A stretch of DNA of 64,000 nt from an uncultured Poribacteria bacterium (lineage in GTDB: Bacteria; Poribacteria; WGA-4E; PCPOR2b), in the NCBI GenBank assembly GCA_958296125.1, contig OY282444.1, positions 1,054,001-1,118,000 on the forward strand. Reading direction: 5' to 3'. Below are positions 40,014-49,926 of this stretch, in pieces. Below the pieces are notes generated by a model that did no database searches, was not told the origin of the DNA, and saw only the letters and a program-made list of their open reading frames with translations. Both the position numbers and the translations under genes were made by a program. Every line of letters starts with the position of its first letter. Within the stretch, counting starts at the first letter, position 1.

Positions 40014-42740
40014 CTAATAGATTTCATCTACAAACTCCGGCTTCTGCTTTTTAACGGCAAATGTATATTCATCACCACCCACAAGCGCAGTTAATTCAAT
40101 TTCACCGTTAGTTTTAACCGCCATTTTCAGGCATGCTTCTTTCAATGCCTGATCCGATACATTTTTCGGCAGACTATGTGTGTATTCAGCGATTAACGAA
40201 GCTTTTTGGAGGTCATCATCCGCCTCGAAATGCTCATAGATTTGGATGGACACCATCCGAGATTGGATCCGGAAATTCGTGGTGTTAACACTTTCTTGGG
40301 GTATCAATTTCCCTTTGGGAATAATTTCACTGAATACCGGTTTTCCTGATCTTATTCGCGCAATACCGAGGCGCGAGAGCGTTTTATTTGCTAGGTCAAA
40401 GATGTCAATTCCACCGTCCACAGGTAATGAACGGGTCAGACCGTATTGTGCTGCGCCTTTTACAACGCATTTTTTAGGATGTTCGTCAAGGTGAATCTCA
40501 ATATCTTTTTGATAGTTTTCTCGGAAGTGGGCAGCCATCAGGTTCTTGACCAACTGCATTTTAGATGATTGACCCGCGAGGACAACGGTGTTCGGCAAAC
40601 ATGCATCATTGTCAACAATCATTGCATCAATCTTTTCAAAAGTTTTCTTTAGTACAGGTTCAATGAACGACTGGAATTGTTGCGCTGAGAGTTTTATGCT
40701 AAAATTATTTTCGATGGGCTCTTGAAGATTGCGGACACTTCCTCCGACAACAACCGCTAAAGAAGAAAAAAACTCTGTTTCCGGCCGTGTATTGAGTTCT
40801 CTTTTCATTTCTTCAGCTCGCTGATACAAGATAGCAGCGTTGCGGCGTGTCGCGCCATCAACTTCTTGATTTCCGGTGGGCTGCAAGATTCGTCCCGGTT
40901 CAAAATATGGAATATCAAAATTGAGCCCCGGATTTTCCCTTTCAATTCGTCGTTCATATTCTTTCAAAACAAAATCAACGATAGCCTGTGTCACGTCATC
41001 ACCACCGTATTGACGTTCCCCGTCGCGTGCGATTGGTTCAATAACGATGTCGCTACCATCAATTGTCACTTGAGAGAGAACAATATCAATGGTCCCACCT
41101 CCAAAATCATAAACCAGTAGTCTATAGTCCGCTTGTAGGGGTTTATAACTTTCAAAGATTATTCCCATAGAAGCTGCTGAAGCTTCATCAATAAGGATGA
41201 GTTCGGAGATACCGATATTCTCAAACGCTTGTCTCAAGTCCTCCCGCTGCTCCGGGGTAAACATTGTCGGGTACGTAATGATACATTTCGTAATCTTTGA
41301 CTCGATACCCTGCTGCTCCAGATAGTCTTCTGCCTCGTTGATAATGTGCTTGAGAATATGAGAGACCACATCAAGCGGTTGATATTCCTGATTGTTGGGA
41401 AATTTGCGATACCACCGGAATCCCAACCAGCGTTTGACGGAGGAAATATAATAAAGACCGTCCCTAACACTTGTGCGGTCGGTCTCTGCATCATACCCGA
41501 CGTGATACATCTTTCCTTCTGTGGGTTGACTGCGATAAATAATGGAGGAAGGCATTATTTTAGATGGATTCGCTTTAGTATCCAGCGGGAGGAGTTTCAT
41601 CTTATAGTTTTTATCAATGTAGGCACAGCAAGAGTTGGTTGTGCCGAAGTCAATGGCAAGGTAGTATGGATATTCTTTTCGCTGTTTTACCGTTACGTTC
41701 AGGACGTATTGATATTGAGGGTCAGCCGCACAATTGGAGTTGATGGTAAAGCTGATAGGGTAAGGTCCGGGCTCAATATCAACCGCAGAAATCTGCAATT
41801 CCACATTATGATGTCCGCCGCCTTCGATGTTTATAGGAAATTCAAGGTTTGTTGGCAGCTGGACTGAATTGGATGGGTTGCTGAATACAATATCTTGGAT
41901 TGTCAAGGGACGTTCACCGATGTTCTGAAGTGTGAGAGGGTGTGTTTTCTTGCGATCCTGTGTTACTTCCAGATTCATTGGGGGCACGAACAGTTTCGGC
42001 GGATCTGGCACTATCTCTCTTTGAATCTCAACTCGCTTTTCAATAGGTTGCGAAAAGCCGCGAAGTCCAAAACTTAGCGTTACCACATTAGATTCATCGT
42101 TGAGTTGGTTGCAATCAATCTCCAATTTGACTTTTTTGAATGTGCTGTTTTCTTGGTGGAGCTGTTCAGTGGAATAGCCAACGCGAAGACCTGATCTTCC
42201 TGTGGCTTTAATATCGCTGATATAAAATTGACTCTGCAGCACCTCAAGGTGGAGTTCTTCTCTAACCTTTTCAGTGCCTCTCCGATAGCGAACTTTTACT
42301 GGATTAGGAGTCAGTTTAAAGTCGGGACGCGGTAATGCCTCAAGATCCAATGATTTCTCACTATTAAAATTCGGCGGGGCATCTTGTGCTCGCACGGTGA
42401 TGGTCTCGGCGTATCGTGCTAAGTGTGCGGGATTTACCTGAATCGGAATGGGGTGTCGTTGACCTGCATTAACTTTGAATGAACCGCCGTTCTCTTGTGG
42501 AAATAGAATTGTGTTATCTCGTGTTGTTCGTATCGACTGGAATGTAATTGGATACACACCGGCATTTTCTACGAGAATGGTTAGATTGTGGATATTCGCA
42601 TCGTCGCCAGCATAAATCCACGGTTCTTGTTCCCATGTCACCGAAAAATCGAAGACTTTACACCCACAATAGCCGCAATGTTTATCATGCGAATGTATAA
42701 CCCATCCAACATCGCATTTCGAGCAGACCGCATCTACCAT
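40014..42740 (-). CDS. Zinc ribbon, Ig-like and Hsp70 fusion protein (operon gene 7)
   Basis: A 908-residue protein. An N-terminal zinc ribbon (Cys6, Cys9, Cys22, Cys25) is followed by about three Ig-like beta-sandwich domains (residues 30-350). Then comes a complete Hsp70 ATPase domain: phosphate-1 loop DFGTTNS at 364-370, VISSVKRWLG-like segment near 432-440, phosphate-2 loop DFGGGTID at 545-552 and adenosine motif LAGQSSKMQ at 721-729. The C-terminal 130 residues look like a substrate-binding beta domain with only a short lid. The Ig-like front is unusual for Hsp70 and suggests a specific docking platform. It should work with the GrpE-like proteins of the operon; no J-domain protein is encoded here. 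The gene starts 6 bases after the tubulin-like gene. Confidence 0.88.
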   Translation of the reverse strand: MVDAVCSKCDVGWVIHSHDKHCGYCGCKVFDFSVTWEQEPWIYAGDDANIHNLTILVENAGVYPITFQSIRTTRDNTILFPQENGGSFKVNAGQRHPIPIQVNPAHLARYAETITVRAQDAPPNFNSEKSLDLEALPRPDFKLTPNPVKVRYRRGTEKVREELHLEVLQSQFYISDIKATGRSGLRVGYSTEQLHQENSTFKKVKLEIDCNQLNDESNVVTLSFGLRGFSQPIEKRVEIQREIVPDPPKLFVPPMNLEVTQDRKKTHPLTLQNIGERPLTIQDIVFSNPSNSVQLPTNLEFPINIEGGGHHNVELQISAVDIEPGPYPISFTINSNCAADPQYQYVLNVTVKQRKEYPYYLAIDFGTTNSCCAYIDKNYKMKLLPLDTKANPSKIMPSSIIYRSQPTEGKMYHVGYDAETDRTSVRDGLYYISSVKRWLGFRWYRKFPNNQEYQPLDVVSHILKHIINEAEDYLEQQGIESKITKCIITYPTMFTPEQREDLRQAFENIGISELILIDEASAASMGIIFESYKPLQADYRLLVYDFGGGTIDIVLSQVTIDGSDIVIEPIARDGERQYGGDDVTQAIVDFVLKEYERRIERENPGLNFDIPYFEPGRILQPTGNQEVDGATRRNAAILYQRAEEMKRELNTRPETEFFSSLAVVVGGSVRNLQEPIENNFSIKLSAQQFQSFIEPVLKKTFEKIDAMIVDNDACLPNTVVLAGQSSKMQLVKNLMAAHFRENYQKDIEIHLDEHPKKCVVKGAAQYGLTRSLPVDGGIDIFDLANKTLSRLGIARIRSGKPVFSEIIPKGKLIPQESVNTTNFRIQSRMVSIQIYEHFEADDDLQKASLIAEYTHSLPKNVSDQALKEACLKMAVKTNGEIELTALVGGDEYTFAVKKQKPEFVDEIY

Positions 42741-42746
42741 AACCGC

Positions 42747-45700
42747 CTACCCCTTCTTAGGTGCGTTATCACGACTCAATACCTTCTTTAGATCGACATC
42801 AGCAATATCAAACGCTTTAGAGGGCTGTGACTGTTTCTTCTGTTCATCAGTTTCAGGTTCGGCTTCAGTCCACACATATTCATTATCGGTTGTATCTGCT
42901 GCGTCTGGCGGTGAGGCTGTGTTTTGAGGCGATGTTGCGCCCACCTCATTATGTTCCGTATCAGACTGATTGAATAACCCAGCATCAATCTCGCTTTCTT
43001 CGGTAGCGGTTCCGCCATAATCATCTGAATTTGCTGTTGGGTTTTGGGCATTTTCGTTGCTGACATCTTGGGGTGGCGTTTGGAAAAAGGTAGAACCTGT
43101 CACTGAGTTAGAACCTGTATTATCTATGGAAGCATCTTTAGAGTAGACATCATCTAAAAACTGACGGAAAAATTGGCTTATTTTGTTAAAGTCGTCGTCT
43201 ATAATATCCTTCAGCAATGAATTAATGAGCTGTGCAATCTGTTCGCGATCCAGATCTGTGAAACACGATCTGACTAATCTCATAAATTTATTATACTCAG
43301 TTTCGTTTTGCTTCTGGGATAGACTTTTAATTCCACCTGGATCGTCATGTAAGCCGAGTCGTTCAGATAACCCGTCAACGTTATATTCATAAACATATCC
43401 GTTCTTAGTTTGATAAAAAACGCCAGAAAATGCGTCTTTGTTGATATGACGGCAAATTTCAGGGACAATCTTTCCTAAAGCAAGACACCAATCTTGCAAT
43501 TTTTGAATTTTGTCGTAAAGCTCAAGGTTATAAAAGTCAACATCTTGATGAGTTGAATGTCCATATTCTCCTGGAGACTGCCTGTATTTATCGGCAAGCG
43601 TGTCGTGAGACACAAGGTCATCTAAGGCAAAACCCGCTTCCTCTTGATAGAAAAAAAGGAGATGATCTACAGAAGAAGGACTTTCTGCAAACAAGAATCC
43701 TTTACCACTCAAACTATCGTTTAAGTCAGTTAAAGCCTTCCCTGAGCTGCCAAAGATGATATTTGGTGAATCCTTGACAACAAACGGTATGAAAGCATGG
43801 GTAAACATTTGGTATGGATTTGAGCGGTTGGCGAGATTCTGGATATCGAAACTCCCCGAGTCTAAAAGTTCCTGCGTCTTTGTAACGACATCATCAACTT
43901 GAATCCGATTTAATGATAGTTGTCGGTAAGTTTCAGTCATCTGATCGGTTATGTCTACCTGTTCTTTTGCTAAAAATGAAGCCATCGATTCCCCGCGGAG
44001 CAATTCAATACCTTCATCAGATTTGGAGATCTGGTGGCTTAGTGTAACTGCATCCGTATCAATTTGATTTTCTGAGTTATTAGCAACAATTTTCACACAT
44101 TCAGATCTTGGTGGATTGATAGCTTCATTATATTCGTTTTTGAATTCCTGAATGCACTTATTTAGATTCCCTTCTATCTGATCCAATCGCTGTTTAATCG
44201 TTCGACGACGGTTAGGTTCACCTTCATCTTTCGGGCTTACGTCAACAAAACCGAGTTCGGAGCGAATTTCCTGCAATATCGGTCTGATGAAATGATTCCG
44301 AACCGACTCATAAAAACCTGTCCCAGGGGCGGTAATCAAATTGCAATATTGTTCGACCATATTTTTTCGATGTGCTTTAACAGAATCATCCCGCAGAAAA
44401 ATAAGCTGCAACCAACGATTATTCTCTGCCCTCTCCATCGTGGAGAAATCCAATTTATCCAAATTTAAAGTCGGCATCCGATCAGGGCAATTTTGTATAG
44501 AGTTTTCTATACTTTTATCGAGCGTTTCAAAGAACATCTTCACGTCTCCCAAGCCTCGCGTTCCCTCAAAATCAATACTTCCTAATTGGTTGTTCAAAGT
44601 TTGTTCAATCGCATCGCGAAACGCTTTTTTGCACTCAGACACCTGCATTTTCATCAATTCAACATACTCTCCGCCTTGCTCTAATTTCTTTCTGAATGAA
44701 TCTCCGCGTGGAAACTCCTCTATATTCCACCTCAATTGGTTGGATGAGATTTCTGTATTGAGCCATTGTTTCCTTGCATTTGCAAGATGCGTATCAATCT
44801 GACTATTAATTGGTGGTTGTCCTTCTAGACTGGTTAATGTATCGATATTCGCGCTTAGAATCTGATCCCATTCCGTTTCTGCATCTCGTACAGTCAAGGC
44901 TTGGGGAATGCGTGATCCCAGCCAGTTTTCACATAATTTATTGCTGATTGAACAGGCAGCAGCACTGGCGATGCGATATTTGGGATACCATACTGCTGTT
45001 AATCCGAAACTTGCCATATAGCGTATCATAGTGGGAATTTCACCCTGTCTCACGGGTTTTAATGTCCCAAAATCTGCATGAGCTGTATAATTTGTGCGGA
45101 TTGCATTTTTTACCCCACCTGTGTCTGCAGCAGATTCAGCAAAAAGATTCAGGGCTACCATCAAGTTCAAACCGTGTTCATCAAAGTCGCCAGCTCCTGT
45201 TGAGAATTGGTTGCCCGCAATTTTGCCGCTGGGTGATACAAACAGCGTATAATCAAACGGCTTTTCTCGCATATTCTCAATATGACGCCCATCTGGAAAA
45301 GTTATATTGTAAGTGGTCTCCTGATGGTGATAGTAATTTAACTCCAAAAGGCTTGCATAACAGTTGGCTGAACGTATGTTAAACATAGCGTCAGGATTCG
45401 CAGCGTGGGTTTCGTCGAACATTGTGAAAATACCATTAATTCTTGATTTATCGCCGTATGTACTGAGGAGATATCTAAAAAAATATCCGACATCAATAAG
45501 CATCCCACTACAAGAACCTCCACAGAGAGATCCAAGCACATAGACCTTAATGGAGCCAGCATCATCGAGTGGGTGTCCTGCAATTTTATTACGCTCTGTT
45601 AAAATATTGATTGTGTTCCTTTTCATAGCGGGTGCCATAATAGCACGGATCGCGTTGTCGAATGTAGATTGGACATTTGCCCAGTTTTCCCATAAACACA

Positions 45701-46055
45701 ATCTACCTGCCATGCGTATATTTGAAGCTCCATCCATAAAACCGCCCGCTTCAATTTTTAAGAGTTCACGATCCAGCCAATCTGCCAAATGTGGGTTGTA
45801 TAGTGGTTCTCCAGACGTTGTCTTAAGGTCAATCGGTTTAACGTTCGGAATTGTTGCCCTTATAAGGTTGATCCGTTCATAATCATCCATTTGGTTTATA
45901 TTTTGCACATTCACTTCACCGTGTGTCTCAATGGCAATATAGCGGAAAAGTGGCAATCCCGCGTGCCCATACTCTTCAGCCATAAGTTCGCGTAACTTTA
46001 TTAATATATTGGTTCCGGTAGTTCCAAGTCCAACAAATATCGTAGGTGTAATCAT
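42747..46055 (-). CDS. Giant tubulin/FtsZ-like protein (operon gene 6)
   Basis: A 1102-residue protein whose N-terminal domain is tubulin-like (Tubulin_2 type). The first strand and loop read MITPTIFVGLGTTGTNILIK, and the nucleotide-binding signature, GGGTGSG in FtsZ, appears as LCGGSCSGM (177-185) after the strand IKVYVLGS. The remaining 700 residues are mostly helical with long charged segments, including likely coiled coils around residues 440-480 and 600-690. The last 120 residues are Asn/Ser/Thr/Glu-rich and disordered, ending in a short helix (KAFDIADVDLKKVLSRD). Members of this family occur in operons with VWA and Hsp70 proteins. Whether it binds GTP or forms filaments is not known. 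AGGGGGAG 4 bases before the ATG. Confidence 0.82.
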   Translation of the reverse strand: MITPTIFVGLGTTGTNILIKLRELMAEEYGHAGLPLFRYIAIETHGEVNVQNINQMDDYERINLIRATIPNVKPIDLKTTSGEPLYNPHLADWLDRELLKIEAGGFMDGASNIRMAGRLCLWENWANVQSTFDNAIRAIMAPAMKRNTINILTERNKIAGHPLDDAGSIKVYVLGSLCGGSCSGMLIDVGYFFRYLLSTYGDKSRINGIFTMFDETHAANPDAMFNIRSANCYASLLELNYYHHQETTYNITFPDGRHIENMREKPFDYTLFVSPSGKIAGNQFSTGAGDFDEHGLNLMVALNLFAESAADTGGVKNAIRTNYTAHADFGTLKPVRQGEIPTMIRYMASFGLTAVWYPKYRIASAAACSISNKLCENWLGSRIPQALTVRDAETEWDQILSANIDTLTSLEGQPPINSQIDTHLANARKQWLNTEISSNQLRWNIEEFPRGDSFRKKLEQGGEYVELMKMQVSECKKAFRDAIEQTLNNQLGSIDFEGTRGLGDVKMFFETLDKSIENSIQNCPDRMPTLNLDKLDFSTMERAENNRWLQLIFLRDDSVKAHRKNMVEQYCNLITAPGTGFYESVRNHFIRPILQEIRSELGFVDVSPKDEGEPNRRRTIKQRLDQIEGNLNKCIQEFKNEYNEAINPPRSECVKIVANNSENQIDTDAVTLSHQISKSDEGIELLRGESMASFLAKEQVDITDQMTETYRQLSLNRIQVDDVVTKTQELLDSGSFDIQNLANRSNPYQMFTHAFIPFVVKDSPNIIFGSSGKALTDLNDSLSGKGFLFAESPSSVDHLLFFYQEEAGFALDDLVSHDTLADKYRQSPGEYGHSTHQDVDFYNLELYDKIQKLQDWCLALGKIVPEICRHINKDAFSGVFYQTKNGYVYEYNVDGLSERLGLHDDPGGIKSLSQKQNETEYNKFMRLVRSCFTDLDREQIAQLINSLLKDIIDDDFNKISQFFRQFLDDVYSKDASIDNTGSNSVTGSTFFQTPPQDVSNENAQNPTANSDDYGGTATEESEIDAGLFNQSDTEHNEVGATSPQNTASPPDAADTTDNEYVWTEAEPETDEQKKQSQPSKAFDIADVDLKKVLSRDNAPKKG

Positions 46056-46104
46056 CGTCTCCCCCTTCGTATTTAGTTAGAGATTTCGCCGACCTCAGTG
46101 TTCA

Positions 46105-46500
46105 TTACTTCTTTTTTGGATTACGAGATTTACGTATTGGTTTTGGCATCGGCACGTCAGTGTCTCTTTTTTTCGTATTTTTGGTTAGTACTGAAAACAA
46201 TAGGCAGACATCAACAATCATAATCACTATATAGAATAACAGATAAAGGGTTGTATACATCCATTCAGCGAATCGGTTATGTGCTCTGTCCCAAAGCCAT
46301 ATTATAAGTGCAGTTCCGCCGATCAGATGTATAACAAGCGCAATTCCCCATGCGAATGCTGCTGCCCGTTCAATACTTACGCGATGCTTGGACAACTGAC
46401 CGAGTGCCCATGCAATCATCCATACAAAAGTGTAAGCAATAAAGTAGACAACTGCTGGCCAGACCAACGGATCTCCAAAAAAATCAGCAATGCCTTCCAT
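46105..46500 (-). CDS. Small membrane protein, three helices (operon gene 5)
   Basis: A 131-residue integral membrane protein with helices near residues 14-35 (WPAVVYFIAYTFVWMIAWAL), 47-69 and 80-105. The C-terminus is strongly basic (TKKRDTDVPMPKPIRKSRNP). No family is recognised. The basic tail could bind the acidic cytoplasmic tails of the VWA or transglutaminase-like proteins in the same operon. TAGGAG lies 6 bases before the ATG. A 115-base gap after the VWA gene is the largest inside the operon and could hold an internal start or processing site. Confidence 0.75.
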   Translation of the reverse strand: MEGIADFFGDPLVWPAVVYFIAYTFVWMIAWALGQLSKHRVSIERAAAFAWGIALVIHLIGGTALIIWLWDRAHNRFAEWMYTTLYLLFYIVIMIVDVCLLFSVLTKNTKKRDTDVPMPKPIRKSRNPKKK

Positions 46501-46615
46501 CTAATCTCCTAATTATCTATATGTTAGTTAATTATCTGAATTGTATGCCCATAAAATATCATGAGCAGAAATATTTTACAACCAATATCCTTAGTGTGTT
46601 TTTGTTTAACGCTCT

Positions 46616-48541
46616 TCATACATCAAGCGGGTCGTCATCAGATGTGTTAGATGCAATAATAGGCTCATCATCTTCCTCCGGTTCGTCATAAGCCTCATCC
46701 GTTATCTCACCCTTGACACGGACATCGTCCTCGTCTTCGTCACGACTTAATGTTAGTGTTTCGGGTAAATCTAATACCTGCCCTTCATCATCCGCATCTG
46801 CAAATAGCATTAGATTTTTCTTGTCGCAATATAGAAAAGCTTCACTCCCGACATCAAAACGTAATTCATTGGGACCCCGAGGACCAAATTCGAGCGTCTT
46901 TTTGTTTTCGAGTGTAAAATGTGCTTTTTCACGCAACGGCGTGCCTGCCTTGCTAACTTGGGTCAACGTAATTCGATGTTCAACTTTATGATTTATCCAT
47001 CCTATTATCTGACGAATCAGCAGAAAGAGGATTACACCTAAAACTGGAGCAAGGAGCACCCACAGCAGCCACATCGGGAAGCCAGTGCCACCACCTACCA
47101 ATTTATAGGGTATCTCGATTATTTTAGATAACGTTTCCTTTTCATATTTATAGTCAATTTCAAGGACAACCTTGTTACCATACCAATCCAAACGATCCTG
47201 CTTCGACACTTCCACGCTAAACGATTCACCGATACGTTTTATTTCTTGGGGCACAACCGCATCACAAAGTTTACGATTATCCTTGTATTGAATATGACAT
47301 CGGATTTGGTCAATCTGAAATGCATCTATCTTGGGACTTTCAGTCTGAATCGTCAAAGATTCACTATATTTGTTGTCAGAAAACAGGAGTTCCAACTGTT
47401 TTACAGGGCGATCAGAATCGTTCGGCCTGGCAACATAGATGATTTTAATTTCCACAGTATAGTTCATCAGGGGTGCCGCAAAAACTTTATCTTCTCCGTT
47501 GAAACTATAGGTAACTTCAAGCTTCATCATTGTGTCCGGGGCAGCGATCTCACGATTGGCGGGAAGTAGGATACGAAATTCATACGGAGGTGAATTCCCA
47601 TGAAGCTCAACAGGATCGACACTGAGAATGCCTGTTGTGTTGTCTCCATTCATTATTTGAAGCGGTTTGTTATCTCGGTCAATGATTTCCACATTGACGT
47701 TATTGAGATTAAATTTCGTTTTTTCGGAGTTCTCCGTGTCAATAGTTAGCGTTTCGCTGAAAAACTTTCCTTCTTCATCTGGTGATAGTTGAATTTCCGG
47801 CACTGACTCTTTCGGCTTTGTAGGTGTAGCAATGAAAATTGAATCGATGTCGCCCCGTTTTTGGAGTCGTCTGACTTCAATTTTTACATGGTTATTGACA
47901 AAGACACCATAAATCATTGGATCAAAGAACTCATCTTCAATTTCAGCATGTCGTTTTAGAACCGAAGCTATACCTGGGTCGCTTTTACCACTGTTATCAA
48001 TGTCGCCATCTGTTACGAAAACCCAATACGTTTCGTCGTCCGCATCCTTATACAGTTTGTCATACACCTCAACTTCTGCGCGCAGCAAGTAAGAGACCAT
48101 TCCATCGAAAGAGGTCTTCAGGGTCATTGGATTCGGCAGCTGCCGTTGAAATTCGCTTTTGCTAACCTGTGCTCTGTCCAGTTTCGCGGATCGCTGCTTT
48201 GCGTATTCGGCGTAGGTCAGGATATCGCCGCTTTGGTATAGCGGTTTACCGACATACGCAGCATCACATTCCTTGATATATGAGTCGTTCACCTTATCGC
48301 GCAAAGCCTGTGAAGTATTTGTGAATAAGAGATTTGTCAGATATCCATTGACACGACGGATATCTTTGGATTCCATGTATGCGTTCACGCGCCCACCAAC
48401 CTTGAGGCTCACCATACTACCAGATACATCATAAATTACGATGATATGTTTGGCAGCTGCTACTATAGGCGAAAACAGGATAAAGATGAGAAATACGCTA
48501 ATAGCGAGTGTGAATCTGGGAACATTTATTAAATGGGGCAT
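46616..48541 (-). CDS. Membrane-anchored von Willebrand A-domain protein (operon gene 4)
   Basis: A 641-residue protein with a signal peptide (residues about 9-30), a VWA domain and beta-sandwich domains outside, one membrane helix near 490-512 (MWLLWVLLAPVLGVILFLLI) and a cytoplasmic tail. The metal-ion site DVSGSM is at 38-43, and VFVTDGDIDNSG gives the later Asp. The cytoplasmic part has a small FHA-like or beta region (residues about 520-590) and an acidic end (EPEEDDEPII, closing DDDPLDV). VWA domains bind partner proteins through a Mg ion. The protein could sense or hold envelope ligands and pass the signal inward. ATG 48541 has AGGAGGT 9 bases upstream. Confidence 0.82.
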   Translation of the reverse strand: MPHLINVPRFTLAISVFLIFILFSPIVAAAKHIIVIYDVSGSMVSLKVGGRVNAYMESKDIRRVNGYLTNLLFTNTSQALRDKVNDSYIKECDAAYVGKPLYQSGDILTYAEYAKQRSAKLDRAQVSKSEFQRQLPNPMTLKTSFDGMVSYLLRAEVEVYDKLYKDADDETYWVFVTDGDIDNSGKSDPGIASVLKRHAEIEDEFFDPMIYGVFVNNHVKIEVRRLQKRGDIDSIFIATPTKPKESVPEIQLSPDEEGKFFSETLTIDTENSEKTKFNLNNVNVEIIDRDNKPLQIMNGDNTTGILSVDPVELHGNSPPYEFRILLPANREIAAPDTMMKLEVTYSFNGEDKVFAAPLMNYTVEIKIIYVARPNDSDRPVKQLELLFSDNKYSESLTIQTESPKIDAFQIDQIRCHIQYKDNRKLCDAVVPQEIKRIGESFSVEVSKQDRLDWYGNKVVLEIDYKYEKETLSKIIEIPYKLVGGGTGFPMWLLWVLLAPVLGVILFLLIRQIIGWINHKVEHRITLTQVSKAGTPLREKAHFTLENKKTLEFGPRGPNELRFDVGSEAFLYCDKKNLMLFADADDEGQVLDLPETLTLSRDEDEDDVRVKGEITDEAYDEPEEDDEPIIASNTSDDDPLDV

Positions 48542-48555
48542 ACGCAATATACCTC

Positions 48556-49926
48556 CTAATAGTCCCGACATAAGAGCCGATCGTTGCACAAAATGAATAA
48601 TTTATCTCCATATCGAATAGGGCGCGCAACGGGTTTTGGATTTGTTGTTTCCCCCATCGCTAACGAATAAGTCTGCCCGTGCCAGTTCCGATTAAGTTCC
48701 CAAATCGTCAATCCGGATGAATGCACAGCGTAAATGCGATTGTTCATCACAATGGATCGGTGCGGAATAAACTTGTGTTGTCCAGCACCGTCTTGCAACT
48801 GCTTAGTCGATAAAGCACCTCTATTGCTATCGTAAGTATAGACGCTCTGCCCATATCTATCGGATAAAAACAACTGTTTTTCATTAGCAAGTGGCGGGTG
48901 TATGAAAAGGGATAGCCGACTTTCAAAATCGCGTTCTGGCAGATGATCCAGATCCGCTACTTTGGATAATCGCCCTGAATTCGGATCAAAACGGGCAAGA
49001 CTCCGATCACCGCTATCACTTAACGCTTCAAAATAGACCAAACCGTTGAGCGAAACAGGTGCCGAAAACGATATTTTTTGAGTGGATAAGTATCGTATTT
49101 TAAATGGTGTTGTGCCAAGATCAAAAACGTCTCCCCGCTTAGAAGTGAAAACGATATATTGGCCACAAAGCGTAGGCGACATCGGGGCGTTTATCGCTTC
49201 AAAGAAATTGTGTTGGATGTATTCACCGGCATCGTCAGCAAAGTTAAACAGCAACATGCCCCGATTCAAACCAATAACCATTGTTGGCTTACCGTTCACA
49301 TAACATTTCAGGGGCGCGCACGCCGGAATAGGTTCAATCTGATCCGCATCTACGCCATTGATATTATTGATAAGTGCTGTTTCTCCGTCAATAACAGAAG
49401 TTTTCTGAATCCCACCCGACACAACCGAATACAGATGGAGTCCATGATAGATAGGTGTCGATCCATAAGTCAACTCACTGTTATAGGAAATGCTCCATCT
49501 CAAGTTTAGGTTTTCCTGATTTGAGTCGTTTACAACTGTATAGGCATCAAGTCTTTTTGCCCGGGGATTTGGCACAACAATAAACCCATCAACTGCGAGT
49601 AGCCCAGGCAAGCTTTCACCTGACTCTATCTCTGGGATATTCGCCACCCATGAACCGAACCCATCATGATTCAGCGAATCGATAGACGGCATTTGCGGTA
49701 GGGTGGCGGTGCGTTGCGGATTACCCGATGCCATACCCCATTGTGCAGGTTTTTCTAGTTTTTGGCTACAATGCGTGCAATAACGCGCAAAGGCACGGTT
49801 CCAATGCCCCGCAGCACACCGAAAAGCGAACTGAGAACACTGGTTGCAATAAGCGATTGTTCCATCTACCTCTGGTGGAAGTAAACCACATGTCGCGCTT
49901 TCATTTGTATAAGGGCAGACGTTCAC
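48556..49926 (-). CDS. Double zinc-ribbon and beta-propeller protein (operon gene 3)
   Basis: A 456-residue cytoplasmic protein. The first 55 residues have paired cysteines (4, 13, 27, 30 and 37, 50, 53 plus His41), fitting two zinc ribbons (CNQCSQFAFRC and YCTHC). The rest is a PQQ/WD-like propeller with repeated strand-turn units, for example STPIYHGLHLYSVVSGGIQK and SAPVSLNGLVYFEALSDSG. No enzyme motif is visible. Zinc ribbons of this type also start the Hsp70 fusion protein of the same operon. The start is GTG 49926, overlapping the previous stop as GTGA, with GGAGGG upstream, so translation is coupled to the MotB-like gene. Confidence 0.75.
   Translation of the reverse strand: MNVCPYTNESATCGLLPPEVDGTIAYCNQCSQFAFRCAAGHWNRAFARYCTHCSQKLEKPAQWGMASGNPQRTATLPQMPSIDSLNHDGFGSWVANIPEIESGESLPGLLAVDGFIVVPNPRAKRLDAYTVVNDSNQENLNLRWSISYNSELTYGSTPIYHGLHLYSVVSGGIQKTSVIDGETALINNINGVDADQIEPIPACAPLKCYVNGKPTMVIGLNRGMLLFNFADDAGEYIQHNFFEAINAPMSPTLCGQYIVFTSKRGDVFDLGTTPFKIRYLSTQKISFSAPVSLNGLVYFEALSDSGDRSLARFDPNSGRLSKVADLDHLPERDFESRLSLFIHPPLANEKQLFLSDRYGQSVYTYDSNRGALSTKQLQDGAGQHKFIPHRSIVMNNRIYAVHSSGLTIWELNRNWHGQTYSLAMGETTNPKPVARPIRYGDKLFILCNDRLLCRDY

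Noticed and set aside
40014-42740. Housekeeping dnaK
   Set aside because: It has an N-terminal zinc ribbon and Ig-like domains and no dnaJ neighbour; it is a specialised Hsp70 of the operon, not the general chaperone.
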